From JACRBK01 sp964427955 (GTDB lineage Bacteria; Chloroflexota; Anaerolineae; Aggregatilineales; Aggregatilineaceae), in assembly GCA_964427955.1 (NCBI GenBank), contig CAYRWY010000311.1, positions 1 through 7,139 on the forward strand: a stretch of 7,139 nt of DNA. The letters run 5' to 3'. The translations under genes and the position numbers were made by a program. The notes beneath the pieces were generated by a model that was not told the DNA's origin, made no database searches, and saw only the letters and a list, made by a program, of their open reading frames with translations. Position 1 is the stretch's first letter, and every line of letters starts with the position of its first letter. Positions 1-6,345 of the stretch are shown here, piece after piece.

Positions 1-1745
1 GTCCAGATTGGGCCGAGCGGGGCCAGGTCTTTTTGCAGCCGGTCGATGATGTACTCGCTGGGGGCGGCCTGGTCGGTCTGCTCCTGCCCCAGGATCAGGG
101 TAATGGCGGTCTGGGCGTTGATGTACTTGCCCAGATCAGTTACGAAGGTATGGGCGCGCTGCATGACATGATTAGCGTAGCCCAGGAAGCTGGAATACTC
201 CCCCGCGTCTTCGTTGGGTAGCGGGTTGTGGTCGCCGTACTCGAAGCGCTTATCGGCCACCTGGGTGATCTTCTGGAACCCGGCCGGGTCGATCTCCAAA
301 GGCTGGATCCGGTTTTGCCGGATGAAGTCCGGGTTCATCAGTTCCCAGACCCAATACTCGCCCTGGGTGTTGGGCCGCCGGCTGCCGATGACGTGATGCC
401 CGCCCAGGCTGGGGGTGTAGTTCAGCAGCAGCTGGTCGTCCTGGTCGCCGCCGCCCAGGCGGGCCGCCACCGCCGGGTAGTCGTCCGGGTGGACGAAGGC
501 CGAAGCCCGCTCCCAATCCAGGTAGACCTGGCCGGGTTTCATCTGGTTGAGGAACTCGTCGCCCAGGGCCACCGCGTTGGTCAGGTAGAGCGAGAAGGCG
601 GTCGGCATGGGCAGCGAGTAATGGCCGGTCTTCTTGGACAGCTTCTCCTGGTACATCCCGACGAAGCGTTTCATCATCTCCGGGGAGCGGCGCAAATCCC
701 CGCCCCGGGCCAGGTACTCGAACAGGGGCAGCTTCATCCGGCTCTGGAACTGCTCTTCGCTGTCGATGCCCTGGAAGAACAGACGCTGGGCGTCTTCGAT
801 CCCGACCCCGCTGCGGGCGGTTTCCAGGAAGCGCGCGGTGCGCTCCTCCAACCAGCCCATGAAGGTCTTGTTGGGAACCAGGTAGCGGTACAGGTTGGTG
901 TAGGTCTGCGGGTCGAGGAACAGATCGCCCGACCGGGCGTGCTTGGGACGTAGATCGACGAAGAAGACCGGCTGGCCGTCCACCTGCCGGTCGTAGCTGA
1001 TCTCCTTCTTCCACGAACCGGCCTGCAGGTTGATCCCCTGGGCCTGCGGGTCTACCAGGAAGTGGCCTTTCCACTGGCCTTCCGGCCCCAGCACGGTGGC
1101 CTCGAACCGCCCGGCGTGCAGGTATTCCTCCCGCTGAGCCGGGTCCAGGTTCCCCACCAGGCTGCGCGCCACGTCGGGGCCAATCACGCCCAGGGCGTCC
1201 CAGGCTGGATTGTCCGGGTCGAGCAGCTTCCCGTCTTCGTACTGGCCGAACTGGCGCAGCGGCAGGTCGTTGAAGAAGCCGAAGGCATACGACTTGCGGA
1301 AGACCCGGCTCAGCCGCTTCATCGTCTTGGCGTTGAAGCGGTTGATCCGCAGCTGCGAGACTCCCAGGAATTGTTCCAGGTTCATGGCCTGGCCCTGGCG
1401 ATCCCGCAGGGTGATGTCGGTCGTTCCGCCCGAACGGGCGATGCGCAGGGTGGGCGTTTGGGCCAGCAGGAAGGCTTCGCGCTGCTCGCCGGGTTTGCCC
1501 AGCAGATAGTCGTAGGTTTCGAGCTTCCAGTTTTTGGCGAAGCTCAGGAAGGGATAGCTCTGCTCGTCGCCATAGCCGCTCACGGCGGTGTAATCCGCCT
1601 GGGTCGGCCGGGCGGTCTTGGGGCGGCTCTCGCCGTCCGAGCGGGCCTCCCCGCCCGGCGGCGCGTCGTCCAGATCGGCGGCTTCGTCGCCCCAATCCAG
1701 GGGCGGCTCTTCCGGCCGGGGCGGTTCGTAGTTCCCGAAATTCAT
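1..1745 (-). CDS. Large phage protein of unknown function, 3' end beyond the window (581+ residues)
   Basis: An uninterrupted minus-strand frame runs from an ATG at 1745 off the left edge, giving 581 complete codons with no stop. The start follows GAGG with a 5-base spacer, and the codons favour G/C in third position, as in the neighbouring genes. The product opens with an acidic, proline-rich and probably disordered segment (residues 1-50). A globular, aromatic-rich and charged body follows. I do not recognise the family with confidence. The gene lies where a tape measure is often found, just after a chaperone-like pair, but I see no long heptad repeats and no membrane segments. Three short motifs are WKGHFLVDP (225-233), HPDD (419-422) and GGGDQDDQ (431-438). 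They loosely recall KG..VDP, HPGD and GSDxDGD of RdRP/QDE-1-type double-psi beta-barrel polymerases, but the last aspartate is shifted, so this is only a hypothesis. Other options are a virion-internal protein or a multidomain ejected protein. Confidence 0.92.
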   Translation of the reverse strand, partial: MNFGNYEPPRPEEPPLDWGDEAADLDDAPPGGEARSDGESRPKTARPTQADYTAVSGYGDEQSYPFLSFAKNWKLETYDYLLGKPGEQREAFLLAQTPTLRIARSGGTTDITLRDRQGQAMNLEQFLGVSQLRINRFNAKTMKRLSRVFRKSYAFGFFNDLPLRQFGQYEDGKLLDPDNPAWDALGVIGPDVARSLVGNLDPAQREEYLHAGRFEATVLGPEGQWKGHFLVDPQAQGINLQAGSWKKEISYDRQVDGQPVFFVDLRPKHARSGDLFLDPQTYTNLYRYLVPNKTFMGWLEERTARFLETARSGVGIEDAQRLFFQGIDSEEQFQSRMKLPLFEYLARGGDLRRSPEMMKRFVGMYQEKLSKKTGHYSLPMPTAFSLYLTNAVALGDEFLNQMKPGQVYLDWERASAFVHPDDYPAVAARLGGGDQDDQLLLNYTPSLGGHHVIGSRRPNTQGEYWVWELMNPDFIRQNRIQPLEIDPAGFQKITQVADKRFEYGDHNPLPNEDAGEYSSFLGYANHVMQRAHTFVTDLGKYINAQTAITLILGQEQTDQAAPSEYIIDRLQKDLAPLGPIW

Positions 1746-1759
1746 CCGCGCCTCACAGG

Positions 1760-1789
1760 CCGGAGCGGCCGGTGGGTCAGCCGCTCCGG
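1760..1789 (-). promoter_or_regulatory. Perfect GC-rich hairpin spanning a stop codon
   Basis: Two perfectly complementary 10-base arms (1780-1789 and 1760-1769) flank a 10-base loop. The TGA stop codon of the upstream gene (1777-1779) lies in the loop. The arm sequence on the minus strand is CCGGAGCGGC. No T-run follows. Instead, the ribosome binding site and start of the next gene begin within 15 bases, so this is not a classical rho-independent terminator. It may tune translation of the downstream large gene, act as an RNA-processing or stability element, or cause partial attenuation. The structure is seen directly; the role is inferred. Confidence 0.5.
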
Positions 1790-2100
1790 TTGGACAGGGA
1801 AGCCCATAACTTTTGGTTGCCGCCCTGAATGGCGGCGCATTCCTGGACGCCTTCGAGTATCCAGCGCCGGACGTAGCGGGAATAGAAGTAGGGTTCCCGG
1901 ATCGGGTCGGCGTACAAGGGGCGCTGGCTGCGCTCCGCTTCCAGAGTCAGGTCGATCAGGATGTCCAGGACGCCATCGCCGCCCAGGTCGGACAGCAGAT
2001 AATCCTTGACGTAAGCCTCCAGTTCGGCTAAGAAATCGCTGCGGCTGAGGCGTCTTCCGTCTGCTGCGGGTCGGACTGCGGGGGTCTCGGCGGACCCCAA
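1777..2100 (-). CDS. Small helical phage protein, possible frameshift-expressed tail assembly chaperone extension
   Basis: This 107-codon frame has coding character: acidic/aliphatic helical stretches such as FLAELEAYVKDYLL, and an aromatic segment REPYFYSRYVRRW. It sits between the tail-tube region and a large gene, where tail assembly chaperones are usually encoded. The only standard start is a TTG at 2100. Its nearest Shine-Dalgarno-like AGGTGA lies 12 bases away, which is long. The frame overlaps the preceding gene by 73 bases and is -1 relative to it. It opens at 2112, just after a TGA at 2113-2115. A heptamer of the X XXY YYZ type (AAACCCT) lies within the overlap, so the frame may be translated as a -1 fusion to the upstream gene, as lambda G/GT and many siphoviral chaperones are. 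Independent initiation at TTG remains possible. No family was recognised from sequence alone. Confidence 0.72.
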   Translation of the reverse strand: MGSAETPAVRPAADGRRLSRSDFLAELEAYVKDYLLSDLGGDGVLDILIDLTLEAERSQRPLYADPIREPYFYSRYVRRWILEGVQECAAIQGGNQKLWASLSNRSG

Positions 2101-2159
2101 AGAGGGTTTCGCTCACCTAAGGCCACCCACAGCTCGCCCATCATGTCGGTCGGCATCTG
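2028..2159 (-). CDS. 3' end of a small gene after the assembly gap, possible tail assembly chaperone (G-like)
   Basis: Forty-three codons and a TAG stop remain of a gene whose 5' part is lost in the N run. The piece contains a short helical stretch (MMGELWVALGER) and then a proline/glutamine/acidic tail. The same frame continues on the far side of the gap in the tail-tube gene, but the gap is a conventional 100 N, so this continuity is meaningless: in-frame passage has a one in three chance. The overlap with the next frame and the position after a tail tube suggest the upstream partner of a chaperone pair. It could equally be the true C-terminus of the tail-tube protein. An ATG at 2156 would give a 42-residue product, but a longer gene starting in the gap is more likely. 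Confidence 0.55.
   Translation of the reverse strand, partial: QMPTDMMGELWVALGERNPLWGPPRPPQSDPQQTEDASAAAIS
2103..2109 (-). other. Candidate -1 programmed frameshift heptamer AAACCCT
   Basis: In the frame of the upstream gene the codons are CGA AAC CCT CTT, so the heptamer reads A AAC CCT, which fits X XXY YYZ. A one-base backward slip moves translation into the 1777-2112 frame, which has no stop upstream until the TGA at 2113-2115. The slip window is therefore only about 85 bases, and the heptamer is near its start. C-rich slip sites are usually less efficient than A- or G-rich ones, and I did not establish a stimulatory structure. Pattern seen in sequence; function inferred. Confidence 0.35.
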
Positions 2160-2259
2160 NNNNNNNNNNNNNNNNNNNNNNNNNNNNNNNNNNNNNNNNN
2201 NNNNNNNNNNNNNNNNNNNNNNNNNNNNNNNNNNNNNNNNNNNNNNNNNNNNNNNNNNN
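2160..2259. other. Assembly gap (100 N)
   Basis: A run of exactly 100 unknown bases, the conventional filler for a scaffold gap of unknown length. It lies at the end of the tail-tube gene and may hide that gene's stop codon, a gene boundary, or more than 100 bases of sequence. Any protein read through it is unreliable. Confidence 0.97.
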
Positions 2260-3578
2260 GTGAGCGGGTCGTATTCGGGGTTGGGGCTGGCCAGGAACGT
2301 GCCGGTCAGTTGGGCGGTGATCTGGCGCTGGGCGCGCGTGCCGACCGGGGCCATTGACCAGGCCAGGTTGGCTTCGTCGCCGGTCTGGCCGTTGGCGGCG
2401 ATCTGAAGCGAGTACGGACGGCTGTCGGCGGCGTCTCCGACCCGGCGCACGACGGCCGCGTTCTGGTCGGACTTGAGCCGGAACAGCAGCCGGGCTTCGC
2501 GGAAAATCTCGGCCGCCCAGGCGCTGCCCAGGTTCGGGTCGTACATCATCTTGCGGTACAGGCTTTCGTTGGGCAGCTTGACCACCAGGTTGAGGCCGAA
2601 CGAACGGTTGACGATCTCCAACCCTTCGGGGAAATACGAGCCGACCACATACTGCTCGTCCAGCGGGATGGCCGAAGCGGCGGCGAACGAGCCGCCCAGT
2701 ACGGCCAGGTTGGTCCCTTCGGGCAGTTGGATCCGTTCGCCGACCGAGGTGACGAACTGCGGGCCGCTGTCCACATAGGCCAGGCCGTTCCAGGTGGCCG
2801 TGTCCACCGGGGCCGGCTCGCCGCCCAGCAGCGAAGTCGTGCCGCGCGCAAAGCCGGGAGCGCGGAACTCCAGGCCCAGCATATTGACCCGCACATCCTT
2901 GAACCGCTCGCCAAAGCGGTTGGCCTGGCCGATGGCAAGCTGCGAGCGCACCGTCCAGAACGGGGCTGAGAACATATCTGCGTTGTTCAGCTTGAAGACG
3001 TGGGTATACGAGCCGTCGTACCAGCCGACTTCGGCGGTCTGCCCGGCGGCGTCCGAGAAGGTCAGCGAGGCGATCTCGGAGAACAGCTTGCCGCCTTCGA
3101 CAATATTGGCTCCGTTGAGCGCCAGGACTTCGCTGGCGGGCGCGCCGTCGGCCGTCCCGGCAATCGTGACCTGGCCGCTGGCCCCGGCATTGCCCCGCGC
3201 TGTGAGGCGGGTCGGTCGGTCGGGCTGACCGGCCAGGGCGGTCACGGTCGAGCCGTCCAGCGGGTGGGCCGGCAGAAGCGCGTCCGGGCGATGGTTGCGG
3301 GTCGAAGTAGCCTGCCCGGTCACGCCGTACAGGAACATCCCCAGGGTTTCGGGGCGGGGGGTCAGGTTGATCGCCCCGCCGGTGTTGACGGCCACCTTGA
3401 CCACCGAGCGCAGCAGCGCCCCGCCGCCCACTTCGGGGTCTAAGGGCAGGATGACGTTATTCGGGGCCACCTGGGCCTCGTTATAGAGCAGGTACTTGAA
3501 CTGGTCGTCGCGGTTTTCTTCGATCCCCTCCGCGCTCTGAATCGCCAGTCCAAGCAGCGATCCTTCCGCAGCAGTCAT
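2260..3578 (-). CDS. Phage tail tube-like (major tail) protein, 3' end lost in gap
   Basis: The gene starts at ATG 3578 behind GGGAG with a 7-base spacer and gives 439 complete codons before the gap. The N-terminus is an acidic, beta-rich stretch of tail-tube character: an ENRDDQFKYLLYNEAQ segment (residues 21-36), then NVILPLDPEVGGG and TPRPETLGMFLYGVTG around residues 73-88. A separable beta-rich insert lies at about residues 110-187. It has the pattern of small Ig-like modules often found in tail and virion proteins (GQVTIAGTADG, VLALNGANIVEG, then a VGW ending). The rest is beta-rich, with VNMLGLEF and FGLNLVVKLPNESLYRKMMYDP patches. It would form the hexameric inner tube of the tail. Gene order (after the completion protein, before chaperone-like frames) supports the call. 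At 440 or more residues it is long for a tube subunit, partly because of the insert. A sheath-like or other major tail protein is the alternative. Confidence 0.72.
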
Positions 3579-3622
3579 GGCAGTTCTCCCAACGACTGCG
3601 CCGGCGCGCCCGTCGAACCTGG

Positions 3623-4186
3623 CTAAAAACTTCCGGTGGTCGTCCGCAGCGTGAACCTGATCTTAATCAGGAAATCATAGCTGTCGGGCGGCCCGCCCGC
3701 TTCGAGCATCTCGCCGTGCATCTCGGCGGCGACGATGCGCATGGATACGTACTCGCCGTCCACCTTGATCCCAGAGAAGGATACCTGCGGCAGCAGGTGT
3801 TCGATCCGGGTGCGGACGGCCGAGGCCAGCCTTCGGGCCTCGCTCTCGTTCTCGCGCGTGCTTTCCAGCAGCAGCCTGGCCTTGACGACGAAGCGCCGGT
3901 TCCAGGTCTGGACGGGATAGTCTTCGACCGTCCCGATCTCGGCCTCTTCGATGCTGTCGGCCCACGTCCCCTGCATCTGGGTCACCGCGCCCTGGATGAA
4001 GGCGTCCGGGTCGTTCTCAAACAGGGTGATGAAAATCCTGGCTTCGTCCGGGTCTGGATCGCCCTGCAAGGGGCCGGACTTAACCAGCCGCACCCAGGCC
4101 GGGTCGCCCGGCTGCAGCCCGTCGTTCAGGTGGGCTTCCAGGTGGGCCTGAAGGTGGGTCAGGATGGCGGCGTGGATGCCGCTCAT
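3623..4186 (-). CDS. Tail completion / tail terminator-like protein
   Basis: A 187-residue protein starts at ATG 4186. It overlaps the TGA of the upstream adaptor gene by four bases (ATGA), implying translational coupling; there is no strong Shine-Dalgarno of its own. It begins with an amphipathic helix (HAAILTHLQAHLEAHLN) and then an alpha/beta body. One central stretch (TWNRRFVVKARLLLESTREN) is followed by a second helix (ARRLASAVRTRIEHLL) and a strand-rich end (YDFLIKIRFTLRTTT). This layout suits the small neck or terminator proteins that cap the tail tube or close the head-tail junction. The location between the head-tail adaptor and the tail tube gene fits that job. The assignment rests on size, fold pattern and synteny rather than on a diagnostic motif. 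Confidence 0.6.
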   Translation of the reverse strand: MSGIHAAILTHLQAHLEAHLNDGLQPGDPAWVRLVKSGPLQGDPDPDEARIFITLFENDPDAFIQGAVTQMQGTWADSIEEAEIGTVEDYPVQTWNRRFVVKARLLLESTRENESEARRLASAVRTRIEHLLPQVSFSGIKVDGEYVSMRIVAAEMHGEMLEAGGPPDSYDFLIKIRFTLRTTTGSF

Positions 4187-4818
4187 GGCCGGTACAGATG
4201 GATCGCCCGGCCGCCGAAGCGTTCGGCGATCTTCAGGCGGTACTCGGCCATCAGGTTGGCCGCTTCCGGCGCGACCGGGTTATCGTCCCGCCGCCCGGAG
4301 CCAACGTCGAAGCGATCCAGGCGGCTCTGCTTGCCGCGCATCTGAACGTGAGCCTTGCCGCCCACGTACAGCCGGATCAGTTCGATGTCCCGGTCGGGGA
4401 CGGTGCAGACCCACCCGGCGTCCATTTCCGACGCCGGAATTGGATGCACGGCGTAATAGGTCAGGAGCGGGCTGGACGGCTGCGGGCCGTAGATGTACAG
4501 CCCACCGGCGTCCAGGGCGTAGCAGCGGGGCTGGGCCAGGTTGGTATAGCTGGCTCCGGGAACCGGGGAGCGCCGGGAGAGATACACGCCTGGGCTGGTT
4601 TCGACCTGGATCGCTTCGATGAAGTCGGGCGGCAAGGCCCAGGCTGCGCCCGCCGGGGCCAGGGCGGCCCGGTCGATCCGGCGGGGGAACCAGGTCGAGT
4701 AATCCCGGATGGCGTCCTTGATGAAGACGTACAGGACCGCATCCGACCAGCGCGGGCTGGCCCCAGTGTCCTGCAGATCGGCGCGCAGATCGGCGATCAG
4801 TTCCCGGAGCATGGTCAT
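4183..4818 (-). CDS. Head-tail adaptor (connector) protein
   Basis: A 211-residue protein starts at ATG 4818, two bases after the TAG stop of the capsid gene. A second in-frame ATG lies two codons later. The ribosome binding site is weak, so coupling to capsid translation is likely. The N-terminal helices (LRELIADLRADLQD, then WSDAVLYVFIKDAIRDYSTWFP) followed by a beta segment with LPPDFIEAIQVE are typical of phage adaptor proteins that attach below the portal ring. The middle part carries short strands ending in GGLYIYGPQP and LTYYAVHP. A C-terminal helical region ends the protein. Its place directly after the major capsid gene is where adaptors normally sit. It would form a dodecameric ring between portal and tail. 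Confidence 0.75.
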   Translation of the reverse strand: MTMLRELIADLRADLQDTGASPRWSDAVLYVFIKDAIRDYSTWFPRRIDRAALAPAGAAWALPPDFIEAIQVETSPGVYLSRRSPVPGASYTNLAQPRCYALDAGGLYIYGPQPSSPLLTYYAVHPIPASEMDAGWVCTVPDRDIELIRLYVGGKAHVQMRGKQSRLDRFDVGSGRRDDNPVAPEAANLMAEYRLKIAERFGGRAIHLYRP

Positions 4819-4820
4819 GG

Positions 4821-5800
4821 CTATACCGATCCGGCCGAGTAGTGGACGTGATAGTAGACCGGGTTCCAGAGTTGGAAGCGGAACATGCCCCGCCAGCCGA
4901 TCCGGTTGACCAGCAGCACGTCGTCGATCTTGGGCGGCACGATCACGTTGGGCCGCTCGGCCACCGCGTACACCACCCCCGGCCCGCCCATGAACAGGCT
5001 GGCGTGGATGTCCAGGGCTTGGGTCACGTAATCGCCCGCGCCGTGGGCCTTGAGCAGCGGCTTGTCGAAGGCCAGGCGCTTGTTGGCCGCATCCACGTTC
5101 ACGATCCGGCGGGTTTCCTGTGTGCCGTCGGTTTCCAGCACCGCTGCGCCCAGGGCGTTGTCGTGCAGGGTGACATAGTCGCCCGGCTGGAAGCCGGTCG
5201 GATCGGCCACGGTCACGTAGCGGATGGCCGTAGCCTGACCAGGGGTCCAGATGGCATCCACCGAAGCGGCCGCCCCCTGGCCTTCGGCGGTCGGGCCGCT
5301 CAGGGTAGTCTGGTGCAGGATCGCCCCGGCGTTGCGCAGGCGCAGGCGGTTGGTCATCACGAAGCGCACACCCGCCCAGACCCCGACTTCGCCGCTGAAC
5401 TTGCGGCCCGTCCCCTGGTAGTTCTGGATGTCCAGCCAGTCCGAACCGGCGGCGGTGCGGATGTCATGGATCACGCGCGGCGTGGTGACGCACACAATCT
5501 CGGCGATCTGATCCGGGTTGTTGGTCGCCAGGCCGGGGACTTCGGCTTCTTGCAGCATCACCCGCACGTCTTCGGCCACGTCCGGGTCGAACAGATCGGC
5601 CGCCTGCAGAGCGTCGCGCCCGGATTTGCCCCCAGCGTAAGAGGGGGTTGGATGGGTCAGGAACGCGTTACGGGCAAGGATATCCATGGTATCTACCATG
5701 CTCTGGCCGAGCTTGTCCCGCACGATGCCTTTGAAATCACCCTGGTTCAGGTAGGTGAAGACATCGTTGTGGTCGTAGTACTTCACAATGTCCCAATACC
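4821..5800 (-). CDS. Major capsid protein, N4-gp56 family, 3' exon (residues 96-421)
   Basis: This is the second exon of the split capsid gene. It starts with the bases GG at 5800-5799, which complete a codon with the T ending exon 1 (TGG, Trp96), then reads YWDIVKYYDHNDVFTYL and ends with TAG at 4821-4823. The HK97-fold hallmarks of N4-gp56-type capsid proteins are clear: PRVIHDIR, then GRKFSGEVGVWAGVRFVMTN near residues 228-246, and a conserved-looking PPKIDDVLLVNRIGW near the end. A beta-rich stretch at about residues 285-355 (VTVADPTGFQPGDYVTLHD and onward) looks like an inserted or surface domain. A GTG at 5786 can be mistaken for a start, but no ribosome binding site precedes it and the product would lack the capsid N-terminus. 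Spliced to 6057-6342, the protein is 421 residues long, a normal size for the family. Confidence 0.9.
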
Positions 5801-6056
5801 CTGGCTGTTACGCAAATTCAGGGGTGTCCTGTCATTTGGGAGCAGGCATTTCTGCTGCTCTCTCATGGTTCGTTTCCCATGAGATCGGACTGTCGCTTCA
5901 CCTGCGGCTTTACCCGGTCAGGGTCCTCTCACTCAGTCTCTGCAACCGATACCCGTAAGCCGGTCACCTTGTTGTGGGTTGGCATCTCAGCTTTTCCCAA
6001 TTGATCAGAGAGGATGATTGCCCCTATGTTTCCATAGGGCGGAGCAGTATCGGTTT
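5801..6056 (-). ncRNA. Group I self-splicing intron in the major capsid gene
   Basis: A 256-nt intron without an ORF. Visible helices on the minus strand: P1, exon UGGAGU with internal guide GCUCCG and the required U.G at the splice site; P10, guide CCGAUACU with 3' exon GGUAUUGG (8 pairs); P2, CCCTATG/CATAGGG with a GAAA loop (6022-6039); P3, TCCTCTC (6008-6014) with GAGAGGA (5924-5930); P7, GACTG (5934-5938) with CAGTC (5888-5892), inside the classic GCAGAGACTG and GAAGCGACAGTCC contexts; P8, CCTG/CAGG; P9, an 8-bp hairpin (5861-5884); P9.1, a GAAA-capped hairpin (5840-5860). P3 and P7 interlock as the group I pseudoknot. The P4-P6 part (roughly 5941-6000) is less certain; CAACC/GGTTG is a likely P6. 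The last intron base is G5801, as required. The R/S sequences closely resemble those of small bacterial group I introns such as the Azoarcus tRNA intron. No homing endonuclease is encoded. Confidence 0.95.
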
Positions 6057-6342
6057 ACTCCAGGTTGATGGTCATCTGGCGGCTGTCCAGGTATTGACCC
6101 TTCTTCCACAGCGTGGTTTCCGACATGGGGTTCCAGTTCGGTTCCATGTCGTAGATTTCCGAGAAAGTGATCTGCCTGGCGTTCAGGGCGGCGAAGTTCT
6201 CGACCACCCGGCAGTACGGAACCAGGATGGACTTCATCCGCAGCGTGTTGAGCAGTTGGCTCTCGTACCAGGCCCGCTGCCAGGCGGGCAGGGTCGGAGC
6301 GTTGAAGGCTTGGAACGCGCCGCTTTCGTATGGTTCGGTCAT
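6057..6342 (-). CDS. Major capsid protein, N4-gp56 family, 5' exon (residues 1-95 plus one base)
   Basis: Translation starts at ATG 6342 behind a strong AAGGAAGG (6349-6356), three bases after the scaffold gene's TAA. The exon encodes 95 residues and the first base of codon 96. Its content is the N-terminal arm and first part of an HK97-fold capsid protein: LPAWQRAWYESQLLNTLRMK, VPYCRVVENFAALNARQITF and WKKGQYLDSRQMTINLE, with the helical arm and early strands expected of N4-gp56-type proteins. If the RNA is not spliced, the reading frame ends at once with TAA, whose T is the last exon base, giving a 95-residue fragment that could not form a capsid. The capsid half thus depends on intron removal. 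Upstream scaffold and downstream adaptor genes confirm the role. Confidence 0.9.
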
Positions 6343-6345
6343 GGT

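Noticed and set aside
250..1695. A 481-codon minus-strand frame nested in the leftmost gene
   Set aside because: The product is dominated by Arg, Pro and Gly with few hydrophobic core patterns, as expected for an out-of-frame reading of GC-rich coding sequence. The frame starting at 1745 is longer, has a ribosome binding site and gives a normal protein composition.
1062..2009. Long plus-strand frames such as 228-953, 1062-2009, 3716-4345 and 4842-5882
   Set aside because: They lie antisense to coding genes and arise from high GC with codon bias. The products are low-complexity in Arg, Gly, Val and Gln, with no ribosome binding sites or family patterns.
1742..2116. A 124-codon minus-strand frame starting at a GTG
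   Set aside because: Its Arg/Pro-rich product overlaps the 1777-2100 frame, which has a normal composition. It is a shadow frame.
3579..3622. Palindromic GC-rich sequence (GCGCCGGCGC) between the tail completion and tail tube genes
   Set aside because: It has no loop or T-run and such palindromes are common by chance at this GC content; no regulatory role is supported.
4821..5786. A standalone 321-residue protein from GTG 5786
   Set aside because: It lacks the capsid N-terminus and a ribosome binding site. The in-frame codons before it up to 5800 read as capsid sequence and join to exon 1 by splicing.
5861..5884. The 8-bp hairpin as a terminator between two genes
   Set aside because: No T-run follows, and it fits as P9 of the group I intron, downstream of P7.
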